Source: Flagellimonas spongiicola (GTDB taxonomy: Bacteria > Bacteroidota > Bacteroidia > Flavobacteriales > Flavobacteriaceae). Taken from it: a DNA stretch of 64,000 nt. The translations under genes were made by a program, and so were the position numbers. Shown piece after piece: positions 1 through 9,814 of the stretch; position 1 is the stretch's first letter, and every line of letters starts with the position of its first letter. The notes beneath the pieces were generated by a model, which saw nothing but the letters and a program-made list of their open reading frames with translations, did no database searches and had not been told where the DNA came from. Location of the stretch: NCBI RefSeq assembly GCF_023502425.1, contig NZ_JAMFMA010000003.1, forward strand, positions 496,001 through 560,000. Reading direction: 5' to 3'.

Positions 1-1326
1 TTAGTGGTGCTTGGTGGTGGAGAAAGCGGAGTTGGTACCGCCATTTTAGGACAAAAAGTGGGATTTGAAGTTTTTGTCTCGGACAAAGGCGAAATAAAAG
101 ATAAATACAGCAAAGTTCTTGAACATTTTGAGATTGAATGGGAATCTGGACAGCATACAGAAACAAAGATTCTAAATGCTGATTTGGTGATGAAAAGCCC
201 TGGTATTCCTGATAAGGTGCCGTTGGTACAAAAACTGGTTGAAAATGGCGTTCCAGTGATTTCTGAGATTGAGTTTGCCTCAAAATATACTGATGCCAAC
301 TTGATTGGAATCACAGGAAGCAATGGAAAGACCACCACTACAATGCTTACGCATCATCTGCTGTTAGGAGGAGCGTTAAATGCTGGTATGGCAGGTAATA
401 TTGGTGATAGCTATGCTAAAATGGTGGCCGAGCAGAATTATGACCATTATGTGTTGGAAATCAGCAGTTTTCAGTTGGATGGAATAGTTGATTTTAAACC
501 GCATATCGCGATTTTGACCAATATCACCCCAGACCATTTGGATCGGTATGAGTACAAATTTGAAAATTATATCGCATCCAAATTTAGGATAGCAATGAAT
601 CAAGAAGCATCGGATTACTTGATATACGATGCAGATGATCCGATTATAAGTAGTTGGCTGAATAAAAACCCAGTTCAATCCAAATTAATACCCTTTTCCT
701 TAAAGGAGAAGCAACAAATTGGAGCTTGGCTTGATAACAATACGATTAGAATGAATGTAGAACATAAAACCTTGGAAATGAGTACAGATATTTTGGCCCT
801 TGAAGGTCAGCACAACGTAAAGAACACCATGGCTGCAAGTTTAGCGGCATTATTGGTGAACGTAAGAAAGGAGACTATCCGTCAAAGTATCCAGTCGTTT
901 CAAGGGGTGCCTCATCGATTGGAAAAAGTTTTGAAAATCAATCATGTAGAGTACGTAAACGATTCTAAGGCAACAAATGTGAATGCAACCTATTATGCTT
1001 TGGATGGTATTAAAAAGCCATTGGTTTGGATTGTAGGTGGTGTGGATAAGGGGAATGATTATTCCGAATTGATGCCATTGGTTCGTGAAAAGGTAAAGGC
1101 AATAATTTGTCTTGGAATGGACAATTCAAAACTTAAAGAAGCTTTTGGGAATGTGATTGATTTAATGGTCGAGACCTATTCCATGGAGGAAGCGGTAAAA
1201 GTGGCCTATAAAATATCCGAACGCGGTGATGCTGTTTTGTTATCTCCAGCTTGCGCAAGTTTTGATTTGTTCGAAAACTATGAAGATCGGGGTAATCAAT
1301 TTAAATCAGCCGTAAAAAATTTGTAA
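1..1326 (+). CDS. murD: UDP-N-acetylmuramoyl-L-alanine--D-glutamate ligase (5' end cut by window)
   Basis: Cytoplasmic Mur ligase that adds D-glutamate to UDP-MurNAc-L-Ala with ATP during peptidoglycan precursor synthesis. The N-terminal dinucleotide-like loop VLGGGESGVG is visible from the first codons, and the ATP-binding loop GITGSNGKTTTT lies about 100 residues later. The C-terminal ligase domain carries HRLEKV and NDSKATN, which are typical of MurD. The reading frame is already open at base 1, and family members normally have a few more residues before VLGGGES, so the true start lies just left of the window; GTG at base 4 is only the first possible start here. It is the first gene of the dcw cluster and is followed 3 bases later by ftsW. 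Confidence 0.95.
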   Translation, partial: LVVLGGGESGVGTAILGQKVGFEVFVSDKGEIKDKYSKVLEHFEIEWESGQHTETKILNADLVMKSPGIPDKVPLVQKLVENGVPVISEIEFASKYTDANLIGITGSNGKTTTTMLTHHLLLGGALNAGMAGNIGDSYAKMVAEQNYDHYVLEISSFQLDGIVDFKPHIAILTNITPDHLDRYEYKFENYIASKFRIAMNQEASDYLIYDADDPIISSWLNKNPVQSKLIPFSLKEKQQIGAWLDNNTIRMNVEHKTLEMSTDILALEGQHNVKNTMAASLAALLVNVRKETIRQSIQSFQGVPHRLEKVLKINHVEYVNDSKATNVNATYYALDGIKKPLVWIVGGVDKGNDYSELMPLVREKVKAIICLGMDNSKLKEAFGNVIDLMVETYSMEEAVKVAYKISERGDAVLLSPACASFDLFENYEDRGNQFKSAVKNL

Positions 1327-1329
1327 AAC

Positions 1330-2538
1330 ATGCTTTCGGTACTAAGAAATTTGAAAGGGGATAAAGCTATATGGGGACTCGTGGCCCTATTGGCCCTTTT
1401 CTCATTTTTGCCAGTTTACAGCGCGAGTACCAATCTGGTTTACGTTAATGACGATGGAACCACTGTTGGTCACTTGGTGAAGCATGCCGTACTTCTTTTT
1501 CTCGGATTTGGGATAATTTACGCAGTCCACAGAATACCAACCCACTATTTCAAGGGTCTTTCCATAATTGCGTTGCCTATTGTTTTGATTTTGTTGGCGT
1601 ATACCTTGACTGTGGAAACGCGTATAGGTGGAGTTACAGCTAATAGATGGATTAAAATTCCATTTGTAGGGGTCAATTTTCAGACTTCTACATTGGCTTC
1701 GGTGGTATTGATGATTTGGATTGCACGCTATCTCACTAAAATAAAGGATACAGTAATTACATTCAAGGAAAGTATACTGCCCTTGTGGCTGCCTACAGTC
1801 CTAGTGGTTTTACTAATACTTCCAGAGAACTTTTCAACGGCCGCCATTATATCATTTATGGTTTTGGTGTTGTGTTTTCTAGGAGGTTATCCCTTAAAAT
1901 ATTTGTTCAGTATTGTTGGTGCTGGTCTTGTTCTTGGAGCAATGTTTTTGTTTGTAGTATTTAAGACACCAGAAGTGATTCCAGGACAACGTGCTACAAC
2001 TTGGAAATCAAGAATTGAGACATTTTGGAGCCCAGAAAAAGCGGACAAAGATGATTTGCATCAATTAACGTTGGCAAAAATCGCAATAGCAGAAGGCGGT
2101 GTAGTAGGTAAGGGAGCAGGAAAAAGTGTGATAAAGAATATGTTGTCCCAAAGTACTTCGGATTTCATTTTTGCCATAATAATTGAAGAATATGGTCTTC
2201 TAGGGGGAGGAGCCTTGTTGTTTTTCTATTTGTTGCTGTTGTTCAGAATTGTGGTAGTGGCAAATTCATCCAAAACCATATTTTCAAAATTATTGGTTAT
2301 TGGTGTTGGTCTACCCATAGTTTTCCAGGCGTTTATCAATATGGCGGTAGTGGTGCAGTTATTTCCAGTAACCGGTCAGCCCTTGCCATTGATTAGTATG
2401 GGGGGAACATCCATTTGGATGACATGCATGGCAATTGGGATTGTCTTAAGTGCTAGTAACAAGAAGGAAAATTTAGAGGAGGAATCCTTAGAAATAGATG
2501 AAACAAACCCTTTAGAAGTATTGAGTGGGCAATTATAG
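1330..2538 (+). CDS. ftsW: FtsW, SEDS-family septal peptidoglycan polymerase
   Basis: Integral inner-membrane SEDS glycosyltransferase of the divisome that polymerises lipid II at the septum. The 402-residue protein has about ten hydrophobic segments. The stretch [20 protein letters not shown] and the following [13 protein letters not shown] are characteristic of the FtsW/RodA family, as is [11 protein letters not shown] near the C terminus. Its place between murD and murG favours FtsW over RodA. The short hydrophilic tail (about 35 residues, rich in Glu) is cytoplasmic. The 3' end overlaps the murG start by 14 bases, consistent with translational coupling. Confidence 0.95.
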   Translation: MLSVLRNLKGDKAIWGLVALLALFSFLPVYSASTNLVYVNDDGTTVGHLVKHAVLLFLGFGIIYAVHRIPTHYFKGLSIIALPIVLILLAYTLTVETRIGGVTANRWIKIPFVGVNFQTSTLASVVLMIWIARYLTKIKDTVITFKESILPLWLPTVLVVLLILPENFSTAAIISFMVLVLCFLGGYPLKYLFSIVGAGLVLGAMFLFVVFKTPEVIPGQRATTWKSRIETFWSPEKADKDDLHQLTLAKIAIAEGGVVGKGAGKSVIKNMLSQSTSDFIFAIIIEEYGLLGGGALLFFYLLLLFRIVVVANSSKTIFSKLLVIGVGLPIVFQAFINMAVVVQLFPVTGQPLPLISMGGTSIWMTCMAIGIVLSASNKKENLEEESLEIDETNPLEVLSGQL

Positions 2539-3613
2539 GTTCATACTTTCTGGTGGGGGAACAGGTGGTCATATTTATCCGGCCATTGCCATAGCAAATG
2601 AGCTAAAAAAGAGGTATCCAACGGCTGAATTTTTATTTGTTGGAGCCAAGGATAAAATGGAAATGGAAAAGGTGCCACAGGCAGGATATCAAATAGAAGG
2701 TCTGTGGATTAGTGGAATACAAAGGAAACTGACATTCAAGAATCTCATGTTTCCATTTAAACTGATAAGTAGTTTGTTGAGAGCACGCAACATAGTAAGA
2801 AGCTTTAGACCAAATGTAGCTATAGGTACTGGAGGATTTGCCAGTGGGCCATTACTGCGTATGGCGGCAGGTGCCAAGGTGCCATGTGTCCTTCAAGAAC
2901 AAAATTCCTACGCAGGCATTACCAATAAGTTATTAGCGTCCAAAGCCAAAAGTATTTGTGTTGCTTACGATGACATGGAACGATTTTTTCCAGCTAACAA
3001 AATTGTGAAAACAGGGAATCCAGTACGTCAGGATTTGGTGGATTTAGAGGTGGGTAAGGATGAAGCTTCAGCGCACTTTGGGTTAGTCCCTAAAAATAAA
3101 ACTGTACTTGTTCTTGGTGGAAGTTTAGGTGCGAGACGAATCAATCAATTGATTGAAAAAGAGTTGGAGTTTTTTAAAGCTAAAGGGATTCAGCTTTTAT
3201 GGCAATGTGGTAAGCTATATTATGAAGACTATAAGCAGTACGAATCCAAGACGGTAAAAGTCCATGCGTTCCTAAATGATATGGCGCAAGCATATGCCGC
3301 GGCCGATTTCATTATTTCACGGTCCGGTGCAAGTTCAGTTTCGGAATTGTGTTTAGTTGGCAAACCTGTGCTATTTATTCCATCACCTAATGTGGCAGAA
3401 GACCATCAAACAAAGAATGCTTTGGCATTATCTTCCAAAGGAGCGGCCCTCTTACTGAAGGAAACAGAGTTGGATGCAAAATTCCAATCGGTTTTTGCGG
3501 AATTATTGACCTCTGAAAACACACAAGACGAATTATCCCAAAACATAAAGAAGCTGGCATTGCCCAAGGCTACCCAGCACATTGTGGATGAAATAGAAAA
3601 ACTACTCAAATGA
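2525..3613 (+). CDS. murG: MurG, UDP-GlcNAc:lipid I N-acetylglucosaminyltransferase
   Basis: Peripheral membrane glycosyltransferase that converts lipid I to lipid II. The N-terminal [11 protein letters not shown] loop (residues 10-20) and the C-terminal nucleotide-sugar site ([10 protein letters not shown], then [11 protein letters not shown]) are diagnostic, and 362 residues is the usual family length. The start is a GTG lying inside ftsW; no in-frame ATG close by would preserve the glycine-rich loop at the normal distance from the N terminus. The stop overlaps the murC start (ATGA), so ftsW, murG and murC are tightly coupled. Confidence 0.95.
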   Translation: MGNYRFILSGGGTGGHIYPAIAIANELKKRYPTAEFLFVGAKDKMEMEKVPQAGYQIEGLWISGIQRKLTFKNLMFPFKLISSLLRARNIVRSFRPNVAIGTGGFASGPLLRMAAGAKVPCVLQEQNSYAGITNKLLASKAKSICVAYDDMERFFPANKIVKTGNPVRQDLVDLEVGKDEASAHFGLVPKNKTVLVLGGSLGARRINQLIEKELEFFKAKGIQLLWQCGKLYYEDYKQYESKTVKVHAFLNDMAQAYAAADFIISRSGASSVSELCLVGKPVLFIPSPNVAEDHQTKNALALSSKGAALLLKETELDAKFQSVFAELLTSENTQDELSQNIKKLALPKATQHIVDEIEKLLK

Positions 3614-4962
3614 ATTTGAAAGACATACATAGGGTCTTTTTTATCGGTATAGGCGGCATAGGGATGTCGGCCTTGGCACGGTATTTTAAGCATTTGGGCA
3701 AAGAAGTGATGGGTTATGACAAAACACCTTCCCCAATCACCAAAGATTTAAATCTATCAGGGATTGATGTGCATTTTGAAGATGCGGTAGCACTGATCCC
3801 GGAGAATTATAAGAATATAAATGACACTTTGGTCGTCTACACGCCGGCGGTCCCTCAAACACATACCCAACTATTGCATTTTCAAGATTTGGGATTTGAG
3901 GTGAAAAAACGTTCTGAGGTATTGGGGATGATAACAAGGGATACGTTTTGCTTTGCCGTTGCAGGAACGCATGGTAAAACTACTACCTCTTGTATTTTGG
4001 CGCATTTACTTAAGGAGACACAAACTCCATTTACCGCATTTCTTGGAGGTATCTCGGAAGATTTTAACAGCAACTTCGTATTGGAGGGGATTGAAAATTC
4101 TGTGGTGGAAGCTGATGAATTCGATCGTTCGTTTTTACAACTTTCACCTAATGTCGCATGCGTTACCTCAATGGATGCAGACCATTTGGATATTTACGGA
4201 AATTCGTCCGAATTGGAATACTCCTTTCGGGAATTCGTAAAGCGAATTAAGCCCAATGGAAAACTATTGGTCCGCAATGGACTACCATTGGAAGGAATCA
4301 CTTTTGGAATAGAAGATGATTCTGATTACAGTATTAGGAACATAACCATTGAACAGGGTACCTACATATTTGATTTGATAACACCGAAAGCGGTTTTGGG
4401 TCAAGTCAAGTTCAACAAACCAGGCAGACATAATCTGCTTAATGGATTAGCGGCTTTTGCAATGGCGGTACAGGCTGGTTCCCCTCCGTACCGCCTAGCT
4501 GAAGCATTGGGAACATTTAAGGGGGTGCAAAGGCGGTTTTCATATCAAATAAAGGAAAAGGATTTTGTTTTTATTGATGACTATGCGCATCATCCCACAG
4601 AAATAAATGCAGTACACGATGCGATCCGGGAAATGCATCCAGATCAATTGATCACTGCAGTTTTTCAACCCCATTTATACTCAAGGACGCAGGATTTTGT
4701 GGATGATTTTGCACAAAGTCTTTCCCAGTTTGATGAAGTATTGCTTTTAGAGATATATCCTGCAAGGGAAAAACCTATAACAGGAGTTACTTCCAGTTGG
4801 CTTTTGGAGAAAATAGACAATCCAAGAAAGCAACTGGTCGATAAATCAAATTTGATTGATGAGTTAAAGAAAAATGAAACAGGAGTTTTGGTGACCATGG
4901 GGGCCGGTGATATTGGTCTTGAGGTGCCAAAAATCAAAAAAGAATTGGCGTATGCAAGTTAA
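3610..4962 (+). CDS. murC: UDP-N-acetylmuramate--L-alanine ligase
   Basis: First Mur ligase of the pathway; adds L-alanine to UDP-MurNAc in an ATP-dependent reaction. The N-terminal Rossmann-like loop [13 protein letters not shown] (residues 11-23), the ATP loop [10 protein letters not shown] (118-127) and the C-terminal [10 protein letters not shown] block are visible. At 450 residues it is a normal MurC. It starts in a four-base ATGA overlap with murG, and its end overlaps the likely ftsQ start, so it belongs to one translation-coupled dcw transcript. Confidence 0.95.
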   Translation: MNLKDIHRVFFIGIGGIGMSALARYFKHLGKEVMGYDKTPSPITKDLNLSGIDVHFEDAVALIPENYKNINDTLVVYTPAVPQTHTQLLHFQDLGFEVKKRSEVLGMITRDTFCFAVAGTHGKTTTSCILAHLLKETQTPFTAFLGGISEDFNSNFVLEGIENSVVEADEFDRSFLQLSPNVACVTSMDADHLDIYGNSSELEYSFREFVKRIKPNGKLLVRNGLPLEGITFGIEDDSDYSIRNITIEQGTYIFDLITPKAVLGQVKFNKPGRHNLLNGLAAFAMAVQAGSPPYRLAEALGTFKGVQRRFSYQIKEKDFVFIDDYAHHPTEINAVHDAIREMHPDQLITAVFQPHLYSRTQDFVDDFAQSLSQFDEVLLLEIYPAREKPITGVTSSWLLEKIDNPRKQLVDKSNLIDELKKNETGVLVTMGAGDIGLEVPKIKKELAYAS

Positions 4963-5671
4963 TTGGAACCACTTAAAGCTTGTTTTTCTGTTTCTAACGG
5001 TTATTGCATTATACAGTTTTGCGGATTACCGGAGTAGTCAGAAAAATGTGGATGATATTGTTGTTAAATTTTTGGGAGACAACGACTTATATCTCACGGA
5101 AGCCTCAGTTAATAAATTGTTAATACAAAATTACGGCACGGTAAAAAATAGGCCCAAAGAAGAATTAGTTTTGAATACCATAGAGGAGGTATTACTGTCC
5201 AACGATATGGTTAAAAACGCCCAAGTCTATCTTACTGTAAACGGAGAACTTATATCCAAGATTGTTCAGAGAAAGCCAATTGGAAGGGTAGAGGGAGTCT
5301 CCAAATTTTATTTGGATGATATGGGTAAACGTATGCCCATGTCCCAGAATCATTCCGCTCGGGTACCTATAATCACAGGTAAGATTACAGGTAAATCCCT
5401 GGAGGATGCCTATGTTATTTTGAATTATATCAACGAAGACGATTTTCTAAGGAAAAATGTCATCGGAATACATATTGAGGAAGAAGGAAAGTACCAACTA
5501 AAATTCCGACTGGAAAATTTTGTCGTGAATTTGGGCGGTGTGGACAACCTTAATGAAAAGTTCAAAAATTTTATGGCCTTTTATGCTAAAGCTGCCAAGG
5601 ATAAATCCTTGGAGAAATATGCAATAGTAAGTTTAGAATTCAGCAATCAAGTGGTTTGTACCAAAATTTAA
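4952..5671 (+). CDS. ftsQ: Cell division protein FtsQ
   Basis: Bitopic divisome protein. I place the start at ATG 4952, giving [10 protein letters not shown] and 239 residues, because this puts a single transmembrane helix (about residues 7-22) immediately at the N terminus and overlaps the murC stop by 11 bases; the open frame extends upstream to 4907, but that adds a charged stretch with no parallel. The periplasmic part contains a POTRA-like beginning (LTEASVNKLL, then VYLTVNGELISKIVQRKPIGRV in two halves). Position between murC and ftsA supports the assignment more than sequence, since FtsQ diverges strongly. Confidence 0.88.
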   Translation: MQVNWNHLKLVFLFLTVIALYSFADYRSSQKNVDDIVVKFLGDNDLYLTEASVNKLLIQNYGTVKNRPKEELVLNTIEEVLLSNDMVKNAQVYLTVNGELISKIVQRKPIGRVEGVSKFYLDDMGKRMPMSQNHSARVPIITGKITGKSLEDAYVILNYINEDDFLRKNVIGIHIEEEGKYQLKFRLENFVVNLGGVDNLNEKFKNFMAFYAKAAKDKSLEKYAIVSLEFSNQVVCTKI

Positions 5672-5674
5672 AGT

Positions 5675-6991
5675 ATGGAACAGGGTAAATATTCAGTTGG
5701 CTTGGACATTGGAACTACCAAGATCGTAGCGATTATTGGAAGGGAAAACGAATACGGTAAGATTGAGATCCTGGGAACAGGAAGATCTAAAAGTTTGGGC
5801 GTGCATCGAGGCGTTGTGAACAATATCACCCAAACCATCTCATCAATTCAACAAGCGGTGGAACAAGCCGAATTGAATTCAGGATTGAAGATTGGTTCTG
5901 TGGTAGTAGGTATTGCAGGACAGCATATTCGCAGTCTCCAGCACAGCGATTACATCACAAGACCCAATTCGGAAGAAGTAATCAATGATGACGACCTGGA
6001 AAAGCTTTGTAATCAAGTGTACAAGCTGGTAATGCTTCCAGGCGAAGAAATCATCCATGTATTGCCGCAAGAGTACAAGGTAGATGGGCAATCTGAAATA
6101 AAGGAGCCTAAAGGAATGTATGGCGGTCGATTGGAAGCCAACTTCCACGTTGTTGTAGGTCAGGTTTCATCAATAAAGAACATAGGTCGCTGTATAAAAA
6201 GCGCCGGACTGGATTTAGGTAACATTACTTTGGAACCACTGGCATCTGCAGAGGCAGTGTTAAGTCAAGAGGAAAAAGAAGCAGGAGTCGCATTGATTGA
6301 TATAGGAGGTGGTACCACGGACTTGGCAATTTTTAAAGATGGTATTATCCGCCATACTTCCGTAATACCTTTTGGCGGAAATGTAATTACAGAAGACATT
6401 AAGGAGGGCTGTTCAATTATTGAAAAACAAGCAGAACTCCTAAAAATGAAATTTGGTTCCGCATGGCCTGGTGAAAACAAGGATAATGAAATTGTTTCAA
6501 TTCCTGGATTACGTGGTCGCGAACCCAAGGAAATCACGTTGAAAAACTTGTCCAAGATTATTCATGCTAGGGTTGTGGAGATTGTGGAACAAGTGTATGT
6601 GGAAATTAAAAACTACGGCCACGAAGAGCAAAAAAAGAAACTAATTGCCGGTATCGTACTTACCGGTGGAGGAAGCCAATTGAATCATTTGAAGCAATTG
6701 GTAGAATATATCACTGGGATGGATACCCGTATTGGTTATCCTAACGAACATTTGGCTGGGGATTCCGATGAGGAAATAGCCAGTCCATTATATGCAACGG
6801 CCGTTGGGTTGCTAATGAATGCTTTGGAAACCACAGCCAATCAAAATGCCACTGAGGAAGAGGCGGTATTGGAAGAGGAGAAGGTATTGGTAGGGCAAGA
6901 GCATGTTGGAAGCCCATCTAGTAAAGAACGTAAATCGATATTTGACAAATGGTCTGAAAAATTAAAAGACTTTTTGGATAACGCAGAATAA
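5675..6991 (+). CDS. ftsA: Cell division protein FtsA
   Basis: Actin-fold ATPase that tethers FtsZ filaments to the membrane. The phosphate-1 loop VGLDIGTTKI is at residues 8-17, and ALIDIGGGTTDLAIF marks the phosphate-2 region; IVLTGGGSQL is the adenosine motif. The final residues (SIFDKWSEKLKDFLD) can form the C-terminal amphipathic membrane-targeting helix, preceded by a Glu-rich linker. At 438 residues it is typical. It starts 3 bases after ftsQ and lies 28 bases before ftsZ. Confidence 0.95.
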   Translation: MEQGKYSVGLDIGTTKIVAIIGRENEYGKIEILGTGRSKSLGVHRGVVNNITQTISSIQQAVEQAELNSGLKIGSVVVGIAGQHIRSLQHSDYITRPNSEEVINDDDLEKLCNQVYKLVMLPGEEIIHVLPQEYKVDGQSEIKEPKGMYGGRLEANFHVVVGQVSSIKNIGRCIKSAGLDLGNITLEPLASAEAVLSQEEKEAGVALIDIGGGTTDLAIFKDGIIRHTSVIPFGGNVITEDIKEGCSIIEKQAELLKMKFGSAWPGENKDNEIVSIPGLRGREPKEITLKNLSKIIHARVVEIVEQVYVEIKNYGHEEQKKKLIAGIVLTGGGSQLNHLKQLVEYITGMDTRIGYPNEHLAGDSDEEIASPLYATAVGLLMNALETTANQNATEEEAVLEEEKVLVGQEHVGSPSSKERKSIFDKWSEKLKDFLDNAE

Positions 6992-7019
6992 TAACCCCAT
7001 TAAACGAAACAAAACTGTC

Positions 7020-8987
7020 ATGAGTAAGAGCACCGAATTTGACAATATCGCTTTTGATCTCCCCAAAAACAAAAGCAACGTGATTAAAGTAATCGGCGTC
7101 GGAGGTGGTGGTGGCAATGCCATCAATCACATGTTCCAAGCCGGAATAAACGGAGTGGACTTCGTCATCTGTAATACAGACGCCCAAGCGCTTCAAAACA
7201 GTCCGATTCCAAATAAAATCCAACTGGGCGTATCGCTTACAGAAGGATTAGGAGCTGGCGCCAATCCGGAGGTTGGTGAGCAAGCAGCTTTAGAAAGTAT
7301 GGAGGAAGTTAAGGCCATGCTGGAAGGTAATACCAAAATGGCATTTATTACAGCCGGTATGGGTGGGGGAACTGGAACAGGTGCTGCCCCAATCATTGCA
7401 AAGGTCGCCAGAGAGATGGATGTGCTTACCGTCGGAATTGTGACCATTCCTTTTCAATTTGAAGGAGCAATGCGTAACAAACAGGCCCAAACCGGGATTG
7501 AGAAACTGCGAGCTAATGTGGATTCACTGATTGTTATCAATAATAACAAGTTACGTGAGGTATATGGTAATTTGGGGTTCAAAGCAGGTTTTTCAAAAGC
7601 GGACGAAGTATTAGCTACTGCTGCTAGGGGGATAGCAGAGGTAATTACGCACCACTACACACAGAATATTGACCTTAGGGACGCTAAGACCGTATTGTCC
7701 AAAAGTGGAACCGCCATTATGGGGTCTTCCACAGCTTCTGGTTCCGCTAGAGCTAGCGAAGCAATCATGAAAGCGCTGGATTCGCCATTGTTGAATGACA
7801 ACAAAATCAATGGTGCCAAAAACGTATTGTTGCTCATCGTTTCAGGAACACAGGAAATTACAATTGATGAAATAGGGGAAATCAATGATTTCATTCAAAT
7901 TGAAGCTGGTCATGGCGCAAATATCATCATGGGTGTTGGGGAAGATGAAAACCTCGGTGATGCTATCGCTGTTACTGTTATCGCTACGGGTTTCAATGTT
8001 GATCAGCAAGATCATATTGTAAACACTGAGAGCAAGAAAGTATTCTACACTTTGGAAGATGAACAAACCGCAGAACAGGATCTAACACCTGAGGCAACAT
8101 CCGTCCAAGAAATCAAGGTTGAAAAAACGCCGGTAATAGAGGAACCCAAGGTTGTAAAGCACACCTTGGAAATGGAGGAAGAAACCATTACGCCTGAACC
8201 GCCAAAAAAAGAATTGGAGTCTGATTTGATTCCAACCACAAATTATATCCGAAACTTCAATGTTTTCTACGAAGAAGTAGTTCCTGAAAATGTGGAAGAT
8301 GATTTTGTTATCGTAGAAGCCAAGAGCATTTTAAATAACATTGATGTTGTTGAGCCAGAGGTTGTAGCTCCAAAGGCCGAAGAGGATCAATTTGCATTGA
8401 CTTTCGATATGCCTTTAAATGCCGTTGAACAAGAAGAGGATGAAGAACAGCATACCATCACCTTTGATTTAGACAACGACACAATCAAGGATATAGATGT
8501 AAAGGAATACGTAGAGGTAAAGCCAGTATTGGAATACAACAAAGAAAGTGAGACCCGCTACAATCTGGAAGAATACATGGAACTGGAAACCCAGTTAACC
8601 GGAGCTAGATCAGTGGCTGAGACCCATGAACCCAAACTAGTGGAAAACGAGTTGGTATTTGAGAAGAAGACCATTACACCAGAAGCCTCACAAGGCGAGG
8701 GCAAACCATCAGGGGACATGGATCCTATGAATAGTTCCATAAGTGATATGCTTAAGGACAGGGCCGATGAACGTAGAAAAAAGCTTAAGAATTTCAATTA
8801 TAAGTTTCAGAACAACAGGAACAGTATTGATGAAATTGAGAAGCAACCAGCTTATAAAAGACAAGGTGTAGATCTTTCTGAAACACCAAAGGAACAAAAA
8901 GTGTCACGCACCACTTTGAGTGAAGACAGCAATGACGAAATGCAATTGCGGTCCAACAACTCGTTCCTGCACGATAATGTTGATTAG
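7020..8987 (+). CDS. ftsZ: Cell division protein FtsZ with long C-terminal linker
   Basis: Tubulin-like GTPase that forms the cytokinetic ring. The globular GTPase part covers roughly residues 1-330 with the tubulin signature GGGTGTG (115-121) and nucleotide-binding GVGGGGGNA near residue 27. After it comes a linker of about 300 residues, rich in Glu, Val, Pro and Thr, then a basic segment and the extreme C terminus NNSFLHDNVD, which probably binds FtsA and other partners. At 655 residues the protein is much longer than the roughly 380 of enterobacterial FtsZ; the excess is all in the linker. Followed by a clear terminator. Confidence 0.96.
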   Translation: MSKSTEFDNIAFDLPKNKSNVIKVIGVGGGGGNAINHMFQAGINGVDFVICNTDAQALQNSPIPNKIQLGVSLTEGLGAGANPEVGEQAALESMEEVKAMLEGNTKMAFITAGMGGGTGTGAAPIIAKVAREMDVLTVGIVTIPFQFEGAMRNKQAQTGIEKLRANVDSLIVINNNKLREVYGNLGFKAGFSKADEVLATAARGIAEVITHHYTQNIDLRDAKTVLSKSGTAIMGSSTASGSARASEAIMKALDSPLLNDNKINGAKNVLLLIVSGTQEITIDEIGEINDFIQIEAGHGANIIMGVGEDENLGDAIAVTVIATGFNVDQQDHIVNTESKKVFYTLEDEQTAEQDLTPEATSVQEIKVEKTPVIEEPKVVKHTLEMEEETITPEPPKKELESDLIPTTNYIRNFNVFYEEVVPENVEDDFVIVEAKSILNNIDVVEPEVVAPKAEEDQFALTFDMPLNAVEQEEDEEQHTITFDLDNDTIKDIDVKEYVEVKPVLEYNKESETRYNLEEYMELETQLTGARSVAETHEPKLVENELVFEKKTITPEASQGEGKPSGDMDPMNSSISDMLKDRADERRKKLKNFNYKFQNNRNSIDEIEKQPAYKRQGVDLSETPKEQKVSRTTLSEDSNDEMQLRSNNSFLHDNVD

Positions 8988-9024
8988 TAGTGTTTAAATT
9001 GTATCCATTTTAAATGGAAATGAT

Positions 9025-9061
9025 AAGCCCGATGGTTAAGAGACTTTCGGGTTTATTTTTT
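9025..9061 (+). terminator. Rho-independent terminator after ftsZ
   Basis: AAGCCCGA at 9025-9032 pairs with TCGGGTTT at 9047-9054 (one G-T pair), and a T-rich tract follows. It closes the dcw transcript before the YqeY-like gene. Confidence 0.8.
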
Positions 9062-9068
9062 ATCTTCG
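9061..9068 (+). promoter_or_regulatory. Candidate -7 element for the YqeY-like gene
   Basis: TATCTTCG matches the Bacteroidota -7 consensus TAnnTTTG at all but one fixed position, 21 bases before the ATG and directly after the ftsZ terminator. I see no clear TTG at the -33 spacing. Confidence 0.4.
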
Positions 9069-9089
9069 CAGCCCAAAATAAATTGGATT

Positions 9090-9542
9090 ATGAGTTTGCA
9101 AGCACAGGTTATGACAGAGATGAAGGCCGCAATGAAAGCGAAGGATACTTTGGCTTTGGAGGCATTGCGAGCTATTAAATCGGCCCTATTGCTAGCAGGA
9201 ACTGAGAAGGGAGCTGCTGGTGAATTGTCTGAGGCAGATGAGATTAAATTGGTGCAGAAGTTGGTAAAGCAACGAAAAGATAGTGCAACCATCTTTCAAG
9301 AACAAGGAAGAGCGGATTTGGCTGAACCTGAGTTAGCTCAAGCAGCAATAATCGAAAAGTTCTTACCGGAGCAATTGACGGCAGAGGAAATTGAGAAAGT
9401 CGTGGTGCAAACCATAGATGCAGTAGGCGCAGAAGGAATGAAAGATATGGGTAAGGTCATGGGAATCGTGTCCAAGGAATTGGCCGGTCAAGCAGATGGC
9501 AAAACCATTTCAACAATTGTAAAAGAGAAATTAAGCTCTTAA
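9090..9542 (+). CDS. GatB/YqeY domain-containing protein
   Basis: A 150-residue soluble protein of the YqeY family, related to the helical tail domain of the amidotransferase subunit GatB. Visible features are the start MSLQAQVMTEMKAAMKAKD, the repeated ADEIKLVQKLVKQRKDS helix, the AAIIEKFLPEQLTAEEI segment and GKVMGIVSKEL near the end. Its role is not established; by family it may interact with tRNA or aminoacyl-tRNA machinery. It has its own promoter-like element and sits directly upstream of tRNA-Arg. Confidence 0.9.
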   Translation: MSLQAQVMTEMKAAMKAKDTLALEALRAIKSALLLAGTEKGAAGELSEADEIKLVQKLVKQRKDSATIFQEQGRADLAEPELAQAAIIEKFLPEQLTAEEIEKVVVQTIDAVGAEGMKDMGKVMGIVSKELAGQADGKTISTIVKEKLSS

Positions 9543-9548
9543 TTAAAT

Positions 9549-9622
9549 GGCCACGTAGCTCAGCTGAATAGAGCACTGGATTTCGGCTCCAGCGGTCGGG
9601 GGTTTGAATCCCTCCGTGGTCA
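9549..9622 (+). tRNA. tRNA-Arg (anticodon TCG)
   Basis: A complete cloverleaf of 74 nt can be folded. The acceptor stem is GGCCACG (9549-9555) with CGTGGTC (9615-9621), one G-T pair, discriminator A. The D arm is GCTC/GAGC, the anticodon arm CTGGA/TCCAG around loop TTTCGGC, and the T arm GGGGG/CCCTC around TTTGAAT. The anticodon TCG reads CGA arginine codons. CCA is not encoded. Confidence 0.95.
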
Positions 9623-9631
9623 CGAATAAAT

Positions 9632-9690
9632 AAAAAAGCTTCACGTCAAATCAAGTTTACTTGAATTTGTAAGTGGGGCTTTTTTATTTT
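9632..9690 (+). terminator. Terminator after tRNA-Arg with nested palindrome
   Basis: AAAAAAGCTTCAC at about 9632-9644 pairs with GTGGGGCTTTTTT at 9673-9685, followed by further T residues. The loop itself contains the palindrome TCAAGTTTACTTGA at 9651-9664. Confidence 0.8.
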
Positions 9691-9755
9691 CAAAGCGGAG
9701 CTTTTAAGGGATGCCGAGAAAAGGGAGGAATCCCTCCTAACCCTAAATTCAACTT

Positions 9756-9780
9756 CAAGTTTACTTGAGCGTTTTTTTTT
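9756..9780 (+). terminator. Second tandem terminator-like hairpin
   Basis: A second exact copy of TCAAGTTTACTTGA (9756-9769) is followed by GCG and a run of nine or ten T. It lies between the tRNA terminator and the convergent gene ending at 9815, so it probably acts as back-up termination on the plus strand. Confidence 0.55.
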
Positions 9781-9814
9781 GGACTGTTTTCACAGCGAAA
9801 CTTTGTCAGGACAA

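Noticed and set aside
9606..9738. GAATCCCTCC of the tRNA-Arg 3' end recurs at 9729-9738, suggesting an integration (att) duplication.
   Set aside because: Only ten bases match, no integrase or foreign genes lie between or next to them, and the interval is just terminators.
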